DNA from: Rhizophagus irregularis
Taxonomy: Eukaryota > Glomeromycota > Glomeromycetes > Glomerales > Glomeraceae
Length of the DNA: 64,000 bases
Assembly (NCBI RefSeq): GCF_026210795.1
Contig: NC_089443.1
Coordinates: forward strand, 1,798,001-1,862,000
Direction: 5' to 3'
Shown: piece after piece, positions 10,262 through 22,513 of the stretch
Layout of the letters: the number at the start of each line of letters is the position of its first letter
How positions within the stretch are numbered: the stretch's first letter is position 1
The notes under the pieces: generated by a model
Told to the model about the DNA's origin: nothing
Seen by the model: only the letters and a program-made list of their open reading frames with translations
Database searches by the model: none
Program-made: the position numbers and the translations under genes

Positions 10262-13042
10262 TTAGTTATAAAGAAAATAAATATTATTTAATTTAATTTC
10301 TGCATTTTTTATTCCATTATTTAAGGCTGTCTTATACCAAATAATTGCTTCCTCAAGATTTTTATCAATTCCGATACCATTATAATAACATTCACATAAA
10401 TTAAAATAACTATCTGCATATTCATTGTTTGATGATTTTGTATACCATTCGAATGCCTTTTTATAATCTAAATTTACTCCTTTACCATACTGATAACAGA
10501 CTGCCAAATTATGCTGTGCATTTGCATTTCCTAATTCAGCAGCTTTTAAAAACAATTCAAATGCTTTCTCATAATTTACATTGGTACATATTCCATTAAA
10601 ATAATAATAACCTAAGTAATTTGTACATCCTGCAATTTCTGATTTCATATACCATTCAAATGCTTCCTTTTCATTTTTATCCGTTCCTATACCATAATGA
10701 TAACAATTTGCTAAATTACTTTGTGCTTTCAGATTTCCACCTTCAGCAGATTTAAAGTACCATTCAAATGATTTCTTTTGACTTTTATGTGTTCCAATAC
10801 CATTTTCATAACAATGACCCAAATTATATTGACCTAAAATGCAACCTTTTTCAGCAGATGTTTTATACCATTTAAATGCTTTATAACTATCTTTATTTAT
10901 TCCAATACCATTTAAGTAACAATTTGCTATTTTATTTTGTGCCATTAAATTTCCTGCTTTAGCAGATATTAAATATAATTCAGCTGCTTTTTTTTCATCT
11001 TTACAAGTTCCAATACCATTTTCATAACAATAACCTAAATTATATTGTCCTTTATCACATTTTGTAAGGGCAGATTTTAAGTACCATTCAAAAGCTTTTT
11101 TTTCATCTTTAATATTTATTCCAATACCATATAAATAAAAAGTTGCTAAGAAATTTTGTGTCAAACCATTTCCTGCATGAGCAGATTTTGAATATAAGTC
11201 AAAAGCCTTCATTTCATCTTTATCAATTCCTATACCTTTTAGATAACAGATTCCCAAATTATGTTGTCCGATTAAATTTTCTGATTTTGTTGATTTTAAA
11301 TACCATTCAAATGCTTTCTTTTCATTTTTATTTGTTCCTATACCATAATAATAACAATAACCTAAATTATTTTGAGCCGCTGAATTTCCTGATTCAGCAG
11401 CTTCCAGATACGATTTAAATGCATACTTTTCATCTTTTTCTATACCTATACCATGCTTAAGACAATAACCTAAATTAAATTTACCTGCATCACAACCTTT
11501 ACTTGCTGATTTAAAAAACAAATTATACGCATTTATATAATGTGGCTTATGATGATGTGTTCCTACACCATAATAATAACAACCACCTAAATTATTTTGA
11601 GCATCTTTATGTCCTAAATTATCCAATTTTAAATACAATTTGAAAGCATTTTTGTAACTTTGAGTTGTACCAATACCATTTAAATAACAATATGCCAAAT
11701 TAAATTGTGCTAAATCATTTTCTTGAGAAGCAGATTTTGAAAACCAATCAAATGCTAACTTTCCATTTTGATCTATTCCTATACCAATTAAATAACAGAT
11801 TGCCGCTAAATTATTTTGAGCCAAAGAATTTCCATTTTCGGCAGATTTCAAGTACCATTCAAATGCTTTCTTTTCATTTTTATCTATTCCAATACCATTT
11901 AGGTAAAAAGTTGCCAAATTATTTTGAGCCAAAGAACTTCCATTTTTAGCGGATTTAAAATACCATTCAAATGCTTTCTTTTCATTTTTATTTAATATTT
12001 TACCATTTTCATAATAATCAGCTAAATTATTTTGTGCATCAGCGTTATTTGACACAGCTAATTTTAAATTTAAATTAAATTCTTCATTTTTATTTAAATA
12101 TTTATTTTCAGATTATAAAAACCATTCAGCAGCTTTTAATTTACTTTTTGTTGTTTCTATTCCATCCATATAACAAATTGCTAAATTATATTGTGCCTCC
12201 GAATTACCTTTTAAAGCGGATCGCTTAATATTTTCAAACTCTTCTTTACTTATTTTTTTCTTATTCATAATTGAATTATTTGTATTATTATTTGTATTTT
12301 CTTTATTTTCTTGTGATTTTAACTTTTTAATACTATCTTGAATAATATTATTATCATTACATATAGGTTGTTCTTGTAGTTCCATTTGTTTATCAATAGT
12401 AAATTCATTAACTTTTAATATCATCGTATTGACTGTATTGATAATAATAATATCTTTATAATAATATAATGATAATAAATATTTTCCAATAATTATATTA
12501 TTATTCTTTAATAAATTAAATTCATTTCTATTTTCTTCAGTTAAATATAATTTATTATTAAAATCATCATTTAAAGTAAGTGGAGGTATTTCGTTATCAT
12601 AATCATCATCATCGTCGTCATGATTTTTTTTATTAACGGATAAAAAGTATAAATCCAAAGCAATTTTTTCATTCATAATACAACCTATACCAAATTGATA
12701 AAAGAATCCCATTAAACTTGTAAACCAAATAAAATTATTATTATTATTTCTTTTATTATTATTATTATTATCATAATAAAATTTCAAATTCTTCATTAAA
12801 TTAAAAATTTTTTTTGGATCATTTTTATTAATTTCAAATTTAAGTTTCATCCATTCAACCAAAAATTTTTCAAAATTATTGAAATCTTTCGTTTGAATAA
12901 TTTTATTATGAAAATCTTTTAAAATTTTTTTTAAGAAAATTTCACCCTTTGAATTAATAATAATAGTGGTGGTGGTGTCTTTAGCGTTTTTGGTGGTGGT
13001 AGTAATTGATAGGTTGATCTTTTTATTATTATTTTTTGACAT
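10262..13042 (-). CDS. Large Sel1-repeat protein gene, interrupted by one in-frame stop
   Basis: Sel1-like repeats (a TPR-type two-helix repeat of about 36 residues) act as protein-interaction scaffolds. The frame starts at the ATG at 13042 with a Lys/Asn/Thr-rich N-terminus. An isolated Sel1-like unit (FYQFGIGCIMNEKIALDLY) follows, then a spacer, then a repeat ending KAAEWFL. A TAA at 12113-12115 follows, where the repeat pattern predicts Lys (AAA), and the same frame continues to 10262 with about 16 more repeats of the form [30 protein letters not shown]. The downstream half has no ATG at its head; its first candidate start is GTG. The two halves are therefore one gene of about 926 codons. 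No splice-site pair that removes the stop and keeps frame was found. It may be a young pseudogene, an allele or a sequencing error. There are no introns. Confidence 0.8.
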
Positions 13043-15093
13043 TGTGATTATTTATTTATTCGTTTATATTTACGTTTTCTATGTTTCTTTTTTTTTAAAA
13101 AAAAAATAACGAAAGGGTATTTTTATTTTTATTTTTTTAAAAAAAAGAAAGAAAATTATTCTTCATTTAAAAAGATATAAAAGGTATATACAATGAAAAA
13201 TAGATTTTCCTAATCAAGAAAACTGAACAACGGAACAAATATTCCACAAACTCCGATTGTATCTTGTTTATTTGTGGCGCAGTTACTTAAGAAAGTTTAT
13301 TTTAATCCGGGTTACAACTTGTTAAAAAAGGGAGATCGTCGGTCTTCAGTCTTTTTAAGGCCGATCGGTCTTTTTTTTTGCAAATAAAAAATTTTTTTTA
13401 GCTTTAAATTTAATATAAAAATCATTTAGGGTGCATTGGAAGATTGGGAGCTATTGGAATCTTCCAATTCTTCCAATTATTCCAATTCCAAGCCAATTGG
13501 AAGCTTCCAATGCACATCAGCCGCACGGCCATACATGTGGGCGTAATTATTTCAGATAATTCGGCATTAAGGTGGCGTAATGGTGAAATATATTACACCT
13601 CGAAGATTCATATGAAAATAGTATTACACCAGTATTAAAATGACAAGAACTGGCGGTGAATTAAGAGAACAAATGTCTTTTTAGATTCATTTATGAATTT
13701 TTTTGGTAGTTTATAGAAGTCTTTACGAAAAATATTATATCTGCGTATTATAGTATCATGTTGGCTTAAACCACGCTTGGATTTAACGGTAATTGGAGAA
13801 ATTGGTGTAGGAGGTATAAGCCATTATCCTTGAATGTTGTTATTATCTAAATAATAAATGAGAGTTATGTACAACTTTTAATTCGAATATCCTTTTTTTT
13901 TTTATCAAAATATACTTTTCCATTTGGCCATGAGCCCGCTTTTTCTTAAAATATTTTTTTAAAAGAATATTTTATAAAATTGCTATTCTTACACAAGTAT
14001 ATTCAAAAAAAACTTATTTTTCAGAATAGTGGCCTATTATTTAAGTAAAAAGTGAGAAATGGGTTTTTCGCGGCTCTGTTTTGCCTAATAATTTTATTTC
14101 GCGACGCAATTTTTTTTTACCTCAGCTGATCATTTAGTCAGATGACTAACCATCAGCTGATTTTTAGTGTTACGGCATAATTTTTGGGTACGATTGATTT
14201 GATTTTATTTAATCTTCATAATTCCGAATAGAACAAATCCGCCGATATGTTTACATTCGCAATATAACATTAAATAATTCCATCGTGAAAAAAAAAATAT
14301 TACTATCTAAGCTTAAATTATTGAGATAGCGCATCACTGAGCTTGAGGCAGAGAATGCTCAGAATGTGGAGTTAGAGTGGAGGGCATAGTGCTTCGATTC
14401 GTGCACGGATTCATCCGGATTGTCAGATTTCGATAACTTAAAACTTTTCCGAAACCAATGATCAGATTTAACAATTAATGGCTTGTTTAATAGTCCTTGA
14501 TGTAAATTTTCGAAATAATTATTTTTTTTTCTAGATTTTAATTTTCATCCGGATTTTTTTGTGTAACCCGGATGACGGATTTAATCTTGCCGAAAATTTT
14601 AAGACGTTGTGGTTTTAAAGACAATGAAGTAGAAAAATTAAGACATTGATTTTGATGAATCAGAATCAGAGAAAAATCGTAAAATTTGCATCATAACAGA
14701 TAATAGAATTAGGCATAGCGCCTATACACAAATAGTCAAATATGATATAATATAGACGCAGGTCAAAAGCTTTGATTATTAATCGGGGTGTCAACACTTG
14801 TCGTAATTCACTACGCCATATACAAATATGATGTAATATAGGCGTAAAAATTACCGCTTTTTTCTAAAGGCTTGATTATTAATCAACGTCCAAAGCATGT
14901 TAATCCTTATTCAGTCGTACATCTTATATAAATGGCCACTTTTGAAACCATAGAGCAAATAAAGTAAGTGAAACCTAACCTGTTTCGCAAGTTAATAATC
15001 TCCCTCTTTTCTCTCTTAAGTGCGTATAAAACAAATAAATAAATAAATAAATCTCTTAAGTGCGTATAAGTGGTTAGGAAATCTAAAAGAAGC
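13043..15093. other. Intergenic region with gene relic and palindromes
   Basis: Mostly AT-rich non-coding. A coiled-coil relic is seen on the plus strand at about 14305-14390, reading RITELEAENAQNVELEWRA before a stop and preceded by another stop. This resembles the ELEAEN repeats common in AM-fungal proteins. A hairpin built on CAGCTGAT/ATCAGCTG lies at about 14122-14160. Diverged direct repeats (AAATATGATrTAATATAGrCG ... TTGATTATTAATC) are found at 14735-14890. A duplicated CTCTTAAGTGCGTATAA block lies at 15015-15070, immediately upstream of the next gene. Confidence 0.5.
13431..13515. repeat. 85-bp palindromic MITE-like sequence
   Basis: It starts GTGCATTGGAAG and ends CTTCCAATGCAC. The interior repeats TTGGAA/TTCCAA words, so the whole can fold into one hairpin. 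Confidence 0.7.
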
Positions 15094-16428
15094 ATGGCAG
15101 AAAAAATTGATTACGGAATTTGTGGAGCCTTTCAGGTAAGAAATGAGGGTACAGAAAAAAAAATGCTTGAATGAAATTCTATTTAATAATCGTGATATTA
15201 TGGAGATACTCTAATTTTGGTAGAAAAAAAAAATCTTAGTTTTTATTTGTTAATTACTTTTTAAGCTAACGACCATTTTTATGTAGAAAGGACGGAACAA
15301 TGACTCCCTTCGGTCCGACGGGGAGGAAAGTAGAACCATACAAATTCAACCCGGTAATCATCATCACAATTTGGGATGCGTGGAGTCTTCTCTGGGCTTA
15401 CGTACATCGGCCTTCGAGACGAGTTGCGAAAAAGATGACGTCAGAGGAACAAATAAATTATATGATAAGAAGCCTGGAATTGTTGGCGAAAAGCCTAATG
15501 ATAATACAGCCGGTTCAAATTCTGCGCCCATCAACAGTCAACGTGACATTTTCCCCGCACCAAATATTATCAAACCGGAAAGGAACAGTGATACGATGCA
15601 TGTTTGGTGCATCGATCCGTTGTATACCACCAGTGAACGATCAGGCAGCGAAGTCAAGGGTAGAGAACATGGCGGCGTTAAAGTGTGCGTCGAATGCTTC
15701 GGATGCCATAACCAGCGAAAAAAGGAGGAATTGCAGACACAATTTGGGGAATTGTGCGGAATCGGTGCCTTTCGAGGCGATGCGTGGGAATTTCCAACAC
15801 TTGAGAAAACGTGTCGAACCTGTCGTTTTGTACACGCATACTCTCGCCTTGCCCAGGAAGAAGGATCAGTCAGAATTGATAGCCAAAGCGCCATGTTGCA
15901 AGTGCACGTATATAATAGAAAAGATGCTTCACAACGAAGCTGCAACGATACTCCCATATCAACCTTAGTTGAAAAATTCAAGGACAAATCTCGCATTGCG
16001 GACTTTATTAGTTTTAAGGTTCTTGATACTGATCCAAAGGAATTAATGTATTATATATCTTGTGTTGCCGAATACGGCTTTGATCATATAATCATTGTTG
16101 GAGAGACAGATTATGGAATGATTTTTTTAGATTGTTATGGCCGGGTTTTTCAGTTAGATGATGAGAGTCAATTTCTATGGCCACTTGGGGATTCTCCCGA
16201 GGAAGCGCAAAAATATTCAACTGATGGGGATGAGTTAGCATGGTTCGTAGAGAATGGAGTTGTACGCGAGTATGTTAGGAAACCTCAATGTACGTACTAT
16301 ATGCAAAAAATTATTATGGCAGCATTGTGTATTGATAATATTACTTTGACTAATTTTTACACTTTCTTTCAGATGTATATCCTGAGGCGACAATGGAAAT
16401 AGAAGAATTAGCAAAAAAATATCGATGA
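15094..16428 (+). CDS. Unrecognised three-exon gene, 366 aa
   Basis: Proposed exons are 15094-15135 (MAEKIDYGICGAFQ), 15287-16289 and 16373-16428. The introns have good sites (GTAAGA...TGTAG, 151 bp, phase 0; GTACGT...TTTCAG, 83 bp, phase 1) and joining keeps one frame ending EIEELAKKYR-stop. The middle of the protein is polar with paired cysteines (CVECFGCHNQ, then CRTC), possibly metal binding. The C-terminal third (from SRIADFISF) has hydrophobic strands and a segment IIIVGETDYGMIFLDCYGRVF that loosely recalls SUKH/SMI1-KNR4-type folds; this is only a weak resemblance. Exon 2 is visibly more GC-rich than everything around it, consistent with selection on a real gene or with a different origin. 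Function unknown. Downstream are tandem repeats. Confidence 0.65.
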
Positions 16429-16489
16429 ATTAGTTTATATAATTTTAATTTTAACGTAATATTTTACTTCCAAAAAATTTATAACAATC

Positions 16490-16725
16490 TACTGAAATAA
16501 TAATACATTTTAATGCTAGTTTATATAATTTTAATTTTTTAGCGTAACTACTGAAATAATAATAATAATAATACATTTTAATGCTAGTTTATATAATTTT
16601 AATTTTTTAGCGTAATATTTTACTTTACTGAAATAATAATACATTTTAATGCTAGTTTATATAATTTTAATTTTTTAGCGTAATATTTTACTCTACTGAA
16701 ATAATAATACATTTTAATGCTTTTT
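16490..16725. repeat. Tandem repeat, about 60-75 bp unit
   Basis: About four units of ACTGAAATAATAATACATTT...AATGCTAGTTTATATAATTTTAATTTTTTAGCGTAATATTTTACT, directly after the 366-aa gene. One copy contains a short AATAAT expansion. Confidence 0.8.
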
Positions 16726-17102
16726 CCTATATTTTTTGTTCTCCTCTCTTCAATAAAAATCTTCTATATATGCATCATTCGATATCAAGTCTGTAAACAA
16801 CATCGATGAGTAATTGGCAAGAAAATCCCTTCTCCCAGACATTAATGATGTAAATTTGCGGTTAGAAAACGTCCAGAGCTAAAAGATCTACACATTATTT
16901 ATGGGATAGGATCCAAGCTATCATTTCGTTTATAACTTGCAGTATATCATTTTAAGGATCCCTGAAAGGACCAATATCACGCGAGGAATTTGTACATATT
17001 TTCGTAATCTAATTCCTGGGCAGGACCTTCATATTTTTCAGACCATATTATCCCACCAGTTGATGCCTTCATTATTTATTTACTTTCTTTATTACCTATT
17101 AT
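16726..17102. other. Intergenic sequence
   Basis: No supported feature; AT-rich, unique-looking. Confidence 0.4.
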
Positions 17103-17711
17103 TTATTTATAATTAGTGGCCTTTGATTTTTTACAAAAAAGTTCTAATGTTGTTTTCAAATAATTTTCTGTTATTTTCATATTAATCTCTCCATTTGACT
17201 TTTCCATCAATTCTTCTGACTCTACTGTAATGCGGGCATATGCCTCTTCTAAAGTCTCATTTCTTTTTACAGGAATAAACAAATATTGATGTGATAATTC
17301 TCTGAAAGTATTATTACTTCCGTTCCAACTTGTTTTTCCATTGTAAAAATCATATGTACTATTGTTATTATTCTTGAAAATAAGTGTATTTTCAGTCACT
17401 TGTTTCTTTGGGACTAATTGCATTGGGCTTTGACACTGCTTTGACCCAGCTTTGCTGAAGTTATTACCTCTTCACCTTGTGTTTCCACATTTTTCTTGGC
17501 AGTGGTATCTCTCAGTTTGCATACCAATACTGACATACTTTTTTTCAATAATAGGATTTTTACATTTTTTACACATACCCCTCTGCACTACAAATGCTAT
17601 ATTTTGTACTCTATTTCGTACTCACTGGATAGTCTTAACTTGCTAAAAATTATTTAGTGTCCTTTGTGTTGAACTTTGTGGTATAGACTGTGGCGCAGGC
17701 TGTTGCACAAG
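17103..17711 (-). other. Remnant of an unrecognised cysteine-rich gene, left flank of element A
   Basis: On the minus strand, just inside 17711, one frame reads LVQQPAPQSIPQSSTQRTLNNF and then stops. Further on is a cysteine-rich stretch with CKKCKNPIIEKKYVSIG and CQEKCGN, like a zinc ribbon, and then a 106-codon open frame (17103-17423, starts MQLVPKKQV). The pieces are in different frames, so this looks like decayed coding DNA rather than a working gene. The Gln/Pro-rich segment continues in frame from the sequence on the other side of element A. Confidence 0.4.
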
Positions 17712-17885
17712 TTCTTTGCAGAAATATTCTAAATCGCAAGCGGATCGTAACAAAATCGCATCCTGAACGACAAGTATTCGGTAATAACTTGATTAAATTT
17801 AAAAAAGAATTTGCCAATTAATTCGTCTACAAACAGTTACTGCATATTAAGAAAACCGTTACCAAATTCATTGCAAGACCGTAAA

Positions 17886-18200
17886 TAATTAATAAATTAA
17901 TATTCTCGAAGTTGTAAATAATTAATAAATTAATATTTTCGAAATTATGAATTATTATTTTCGAAAGTGTAAATTAATATTTTCGAAATTGTAAATTAAT
18001 ATTTTCGAAATTGTAAATTAATATTTTCGAAATTGTAAATTAATATTTTCGAAATTGTAAATTAATATTTTCGAAATTGTAAATTAATATTTTCGAAATT
18101 GTAAATTAATATTTTCGAAATTGTAAATTAATATTTTCGAAATTGTAAATTAATATTTTCGAAATTGTAAATTAATATTTTCGTAATTGTGAATTATCAA
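17886..18200. repeat. 22-bp minisatellite inside element A
   Basis: About ten near-perfect copies of TAAATTAATATTTTCGAAAT + TG (17961-18185), with longer and more diverged versions on either side. It lies between the left terminal repeat and the transposase stop codon. CACTA-type elements often carry subterminal arrays that bind transposase; that role is inferred here. Confidence 0.9.
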
Positions 18201-18381
18201 TAAATTAATATTCACGAGAATGTAAATTATTAACATATTTGTATTATCGAAATCATAAAGAATTAATAAATTTTTATTAATATCTTATTGTCGAAGTGTT
18301 AAAGAATTAGTAAAGTAATATTAAATTATTAGCATTAGATCATTATTATTTCATTTTCGAACCTTTAGAATTAATAAACAA

Positions 18382-21300
18382 TTAAACAGCATTAAACAAA
18401 TACAAATTTCTCATATACAAATTGTTTCTAAAGTCGTGGTTTCCCCCAGCACATTCACCATCTTTGCAATCATGAACGAAATGTACAGTATTGACTGCAT
18501 TAACTAGAGAAATAGAAAAGATTCTTCGCCAATTATTTGCCGTTTGCAATCGATATACTGGGCAGCCAAGTTTTGTACGGTTCATATCTTCAAACCAATC
18601 GATGATAATGAAAGTAAAACGGAAATTATTCTTTTGATGATAAAATATTGCTCGTATAACCGCGAAACTACCTCCAAATTCTTCGGTATTGATTGTGACA
18701 ATATCTCCAACATGCAAACGGCATTGAACAATATCATCATTTTCTTTTATATAAAATCTTGCATATTCGAAGAATACAGGTGAACTGTTTTGGTTCATAG
18801 AATAATCCTCTAAATCTTCATATGCTAACGCCAATTCCGCTTGAAAATTTAACAATAGTGATGCATCAACATGTCTTCGAACAATACGCTTTTTTAAATA
18901 AACTTTAAACACAGTTTAGTAAAAATATTTATTTCAATATGAATACAAATTGTTTATTCATCTTACCTTCGTCTGCATCATCTTCAATATTAACTTCACC
19001 TTTTATGATGAACCAGTCACTCATCATGCGCTGCAAGTGGTGTGGAAGATTCATAAAACCATGGTTTGATGTGGAAAAGCGCATATCTATACCACCATCT
19101 AGTAAATGACGCACTGCAAATAATGTAGTATAGTGTTTTAATAGATCCAGACTCACATTTTTTAGGTTTGTTCGTGGCACAGCACTTTTTAATATCCGAT
19201 GCATCATCTCCTTTGTTTCAACGCTAGTATTCAATAGTGTTGCATAACTTTTTGCATGTTGCATAAGGTGAAAATTGACGTGTAGATTCGGAAGATTTTC
19301 AAAGTCTTTAAACGCCTAATTAATTCAATAATTAGTATTATACACTTTGTATGAAATGTTTTACTAATAAATTATAATGTGAAATTTAACAAATCATAGT
19401 AATGAGATTACAATAAATATATATCAAACAATTTTAGTCATATAATATACCTGTGATAAGAGTTTTCGTTCATTATCCAAGCATTTACGCAGTTCAGCAT
19501 AATCTTCTTCTGTAAAGGAACTTTTAAATACCATAGCCATTGTTTTTGAAACTAATATCCAACACTTCACCCAGAGTTTTATTGCCAAATTACTGCGAGA
19601 AACATCCATTCGCATCTGAAACTTCTCAATTTCGGATTGTTTGAAATGCTGAGGTTTTAAGAATCTATTAAGTATAAATGGAATCACCATAGCCAATCGC
19701 AAACAATCAGACATCATAAAACTATCTATGTGGGAAATTGGATTTGGCAATTTATGCCAGGTTCTTGGATACTCAAAATTTTTCCAAGTTATGATAAATT
19801 TTGACTTTCCTTCTGGCAAAAGAGCATCAATTGTTATTTTAAGAAACCTCAGAACTTTTCCAGCAGTGGCATGATAAGCATCTTGAGGTGATTGCAAGTG
19901 CCTTTCCCATTGCAATTGACTGAGTATTGGTGGTTGCAGATGTAAACCATATTCAGTAGCAAGATTTTTACATTCTGACAATGTTGATGCTGCACATATT
20001 TCCTCAAATTGTTTATCTGATTGTTGATGATAACGAGAGATAAGTTGCAAGTCAACATCAGATGTTAAAGAATCTTTTGTTGCATTGCAGGTGCGGCAAC
20101 CTCTATTTGCACCATGCCGTTTCACACCAGCCAAATCATTGCCTTGTACCAAATCGCTAGTGATATCACCTAAACTCGCGATCACAAGACACTCTTTTCC
20201 TTGGATATTCATAATCTTGCCTTTCTCTAATACTTTCATTTCTGCAATGAAAGGCTTTATAAATTCATCAAAAGAACCACCAAAAGGCACAAAGCCAAGA
20301 ACAAAGTGATTCTTAAGGTATCTTCTTTCGTAAAATGGCATATTTCCGACCTGTATGTAGACACCCCCTAGTGAATGATAGACGTTACGGAACGTCCCAA
20401 AGTCATCATAATACAGGTCAATGAATAGCTTATAAACTGGACGATTTGTTACTGGTTCTTCTAATAGTGCAAATTCAGAAGGATGCTGATAAGAGTATTT
20501 AACATCTCTTAATTTCCAGTGGTCATTATATTTGTAAAGAATTTCGCGAATTTTAATTGAATGTCCATTGCTAACATTATCATAAAGAATACTGATCAAT
20601 ACAAGTTTAACTATTGCTTGTAATTCTACAATTGCAATTGCATTATCCATTTCTCTGTCAAAAAACCAGACCTCGCCTTCTCGTGATCGCTCTTTTCGGC
20701 TATTACTTTGCAGATTTTTTGGCAACTCTTCGTATCTTAAGATACGTTGGATCTTGATCTTTAGCCTGTTATCTTGCTGGATAATGGCTAATACACGACC
20801 AAATCTTCTTTCATTAGATTCTTTATATATTACGAAATCCCCAGAGTGATATGTTACTATGAAAGAAATTAATTAAGTACAAACTAACAACAAATGACTT
20901 TACAAAGAAAATTTATCATCAATAGTAGGACATTACCATTAGCAATTATAATAGATGATTGCCCAAATCTTGATGATTCCTTCCAGATGTTTCCATGCCA
21001 AAGTTCTTTATTATTTGCAACTTCTTGGCCTGGTCCAAAATACATCTTGTTAAATAATGAAGGATTGTTTAGAATTTGACAAATAATGTCAGATATAGAT
21101 AAAGAATATGCTCTTCCAATCTTCTTAGACGTGGATGGAGTCTTCTTGTCAGAAATGTGAACTCTACGAGATTTGATTGGAAGTAACGGCAATCGTTGTC
21201 TGTACTTTCTAAACCGTCGACTGTTTGGTATGACATCTTCACTCCTGAACTGTGGATGACGAATTATATCCACTAATTCATCGTATGCACGGGTGGCTAA

Positions 21301-21919
21301 TAAAAACTATTATGAGTCAAATTATTATTCAAAATTAATAAAAAAATTCAACTTACAGATGTTATGTTTTTGCATCCAGCAAAAAAATAATACTTCTGTA
21401 ATATTGCTAAAGTATGGTGCAAAATCACCAAAATTTCGTGGCATTTGTTCAGTACTGAAAGACTTATCAACATTTATTTCATCATCAAAATCTTCTTCAT
21501 TTGTGACTTCATTTTCATCAGGATCTTCTTCACTTGTGGTTTCATCTTCATCGTCACTTGCAGTTTCAAGATCTTCGCTTGTGACTTCATCTTCATCATC
21601 ACTTGTGGTTTCAGAATTTTCTTCACTTGTGACTTCAGAATTTTTTTTACTTAACTTTTCATTTATCTTCTCGTCATTATATATATCCATTTGAATGAAA
21701 CCATTATTACTAGTAGTGGACATATTATCATCTCCTAGAATTGAAATATCAATATATTAAAATACTGCTAATACATATCAATTTTAAAATTAAATAATAC
21801 TCACCATCCACTTCAGTATATCTTTCTTTAGTAGAAAATTGTGAAGATGCATTAAACACATAACGTTGTCTAATATAATTGCGTTGTTTATTAAAGGAAA
21901 TATAGCGATTGCGAAACAT
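18382..21919 (-). CDS. tnp2-like transposase of element A (multi-exon)
   Basis: Likely start is the ATG at 21919 (MFRNRYISFNKQ). Exon 1 ends EVDG at a GTGAGT donor and joins an acidic exon (GDDNMSTTSNNGF ... TSEENSETTSDDEDE, about 21325-21733). Next come an exon with ATRAYDELVDIIRHPQF and YFGPG (20884-21300), then the core exon (about 19440-20860) with GDFVIYKES, YDDFGTFRNVYHSLGG, FVLGFVPFGGSF and NDLAGVKRHGANRGCRTCN. Then comes an exon with NLHVNFHLMQHAKSYATLL (about 18930-19315) and the last exon (18382-18900) with LHVGDIVTI and the ending VHFVHDCKDGECAGG...LFNAV. The DFGTFRNVYHS and KRHGANRGCRTC blocks correspond to the DGFxPF and ACPxC regions of tnp2 (CACTA/En-Spm, including fungal Plavaka) transposases. 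GDFVIYKES and HVGDIVT may be BAH-like modules. All exons are open. Confidence 0.75.
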
Positions 21920-22040
21920 AATTTTATCAGAATGAAAAAAAAGAAAAAAAAGAGAAAATGGACATTCAAATATTTCAACTTGTTTTCGCATTTAGTTTAA
22001 ATAAAGCTTATTTATATATTAGTTTAACTTATATTATTTT

Positions 22041-22385
22041 AGCTTAATTACGCGTTAACATTTTTATAGTAATTTATTTAACTATTATTAGACTATTATA
22101 TGATAAGCAAAAATTTACGCGACAAACTATTTTAGCTTAATTACGCGTTTTTCATAGCAATTTATTTTTTAACTATTATTAGACTATTATATGATAAGCA
22201 AAAATTTACGCGACAAACTATTTTAGCTTAATTACGCGTTTTTCATAGCAATTTATTTTTTAACTATTATTAGACTATTATATGATAAGCAAAAATTTAC
22301 GCGACAAACTATTTTAGCTTAATTACGCGTTTTTCATAGCAATTTATTTTTTAATTATTATTTAAACTATTATATAATAAAAGGT
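22041..22385. repeat. About 92-bp tandem repeats between the divergent genes of element A
   Basis: Nearly four copies of a unit running AGCTTAATTACGCGTTTTTC ... GATAAGCAAAAATTTACGCG. They lie between the two divergent start codons (21919 and 22514), so they probably form the shared promoter region and/or internal transposase binding sites. Confidence 0.8.
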
Positions 22386-22513
22386 TAATTAATAAAGTCT
22401 GGTTTTCTTTTTTTTTACATTATAAATAATAATATTTTATTAATAAATATAATTGTATCAGTTTCCTTCTTTAAATTACAACCGTTATTTTTATTTTACA
22501 AATTAATCTTCTA

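Noticed and set aside
15300-15996. Open frames of 152-222 codons in other frames over the 366-aa gene
   Set aside because: Shadows of the more GC-rich exon 2; they lack splice support and motifs.
17961-18190. 22-bp direct repeats considered as CRISPR-like
   Set aside because: No spacers; head-to-tail minisatellite in a eukaryotic transposon.
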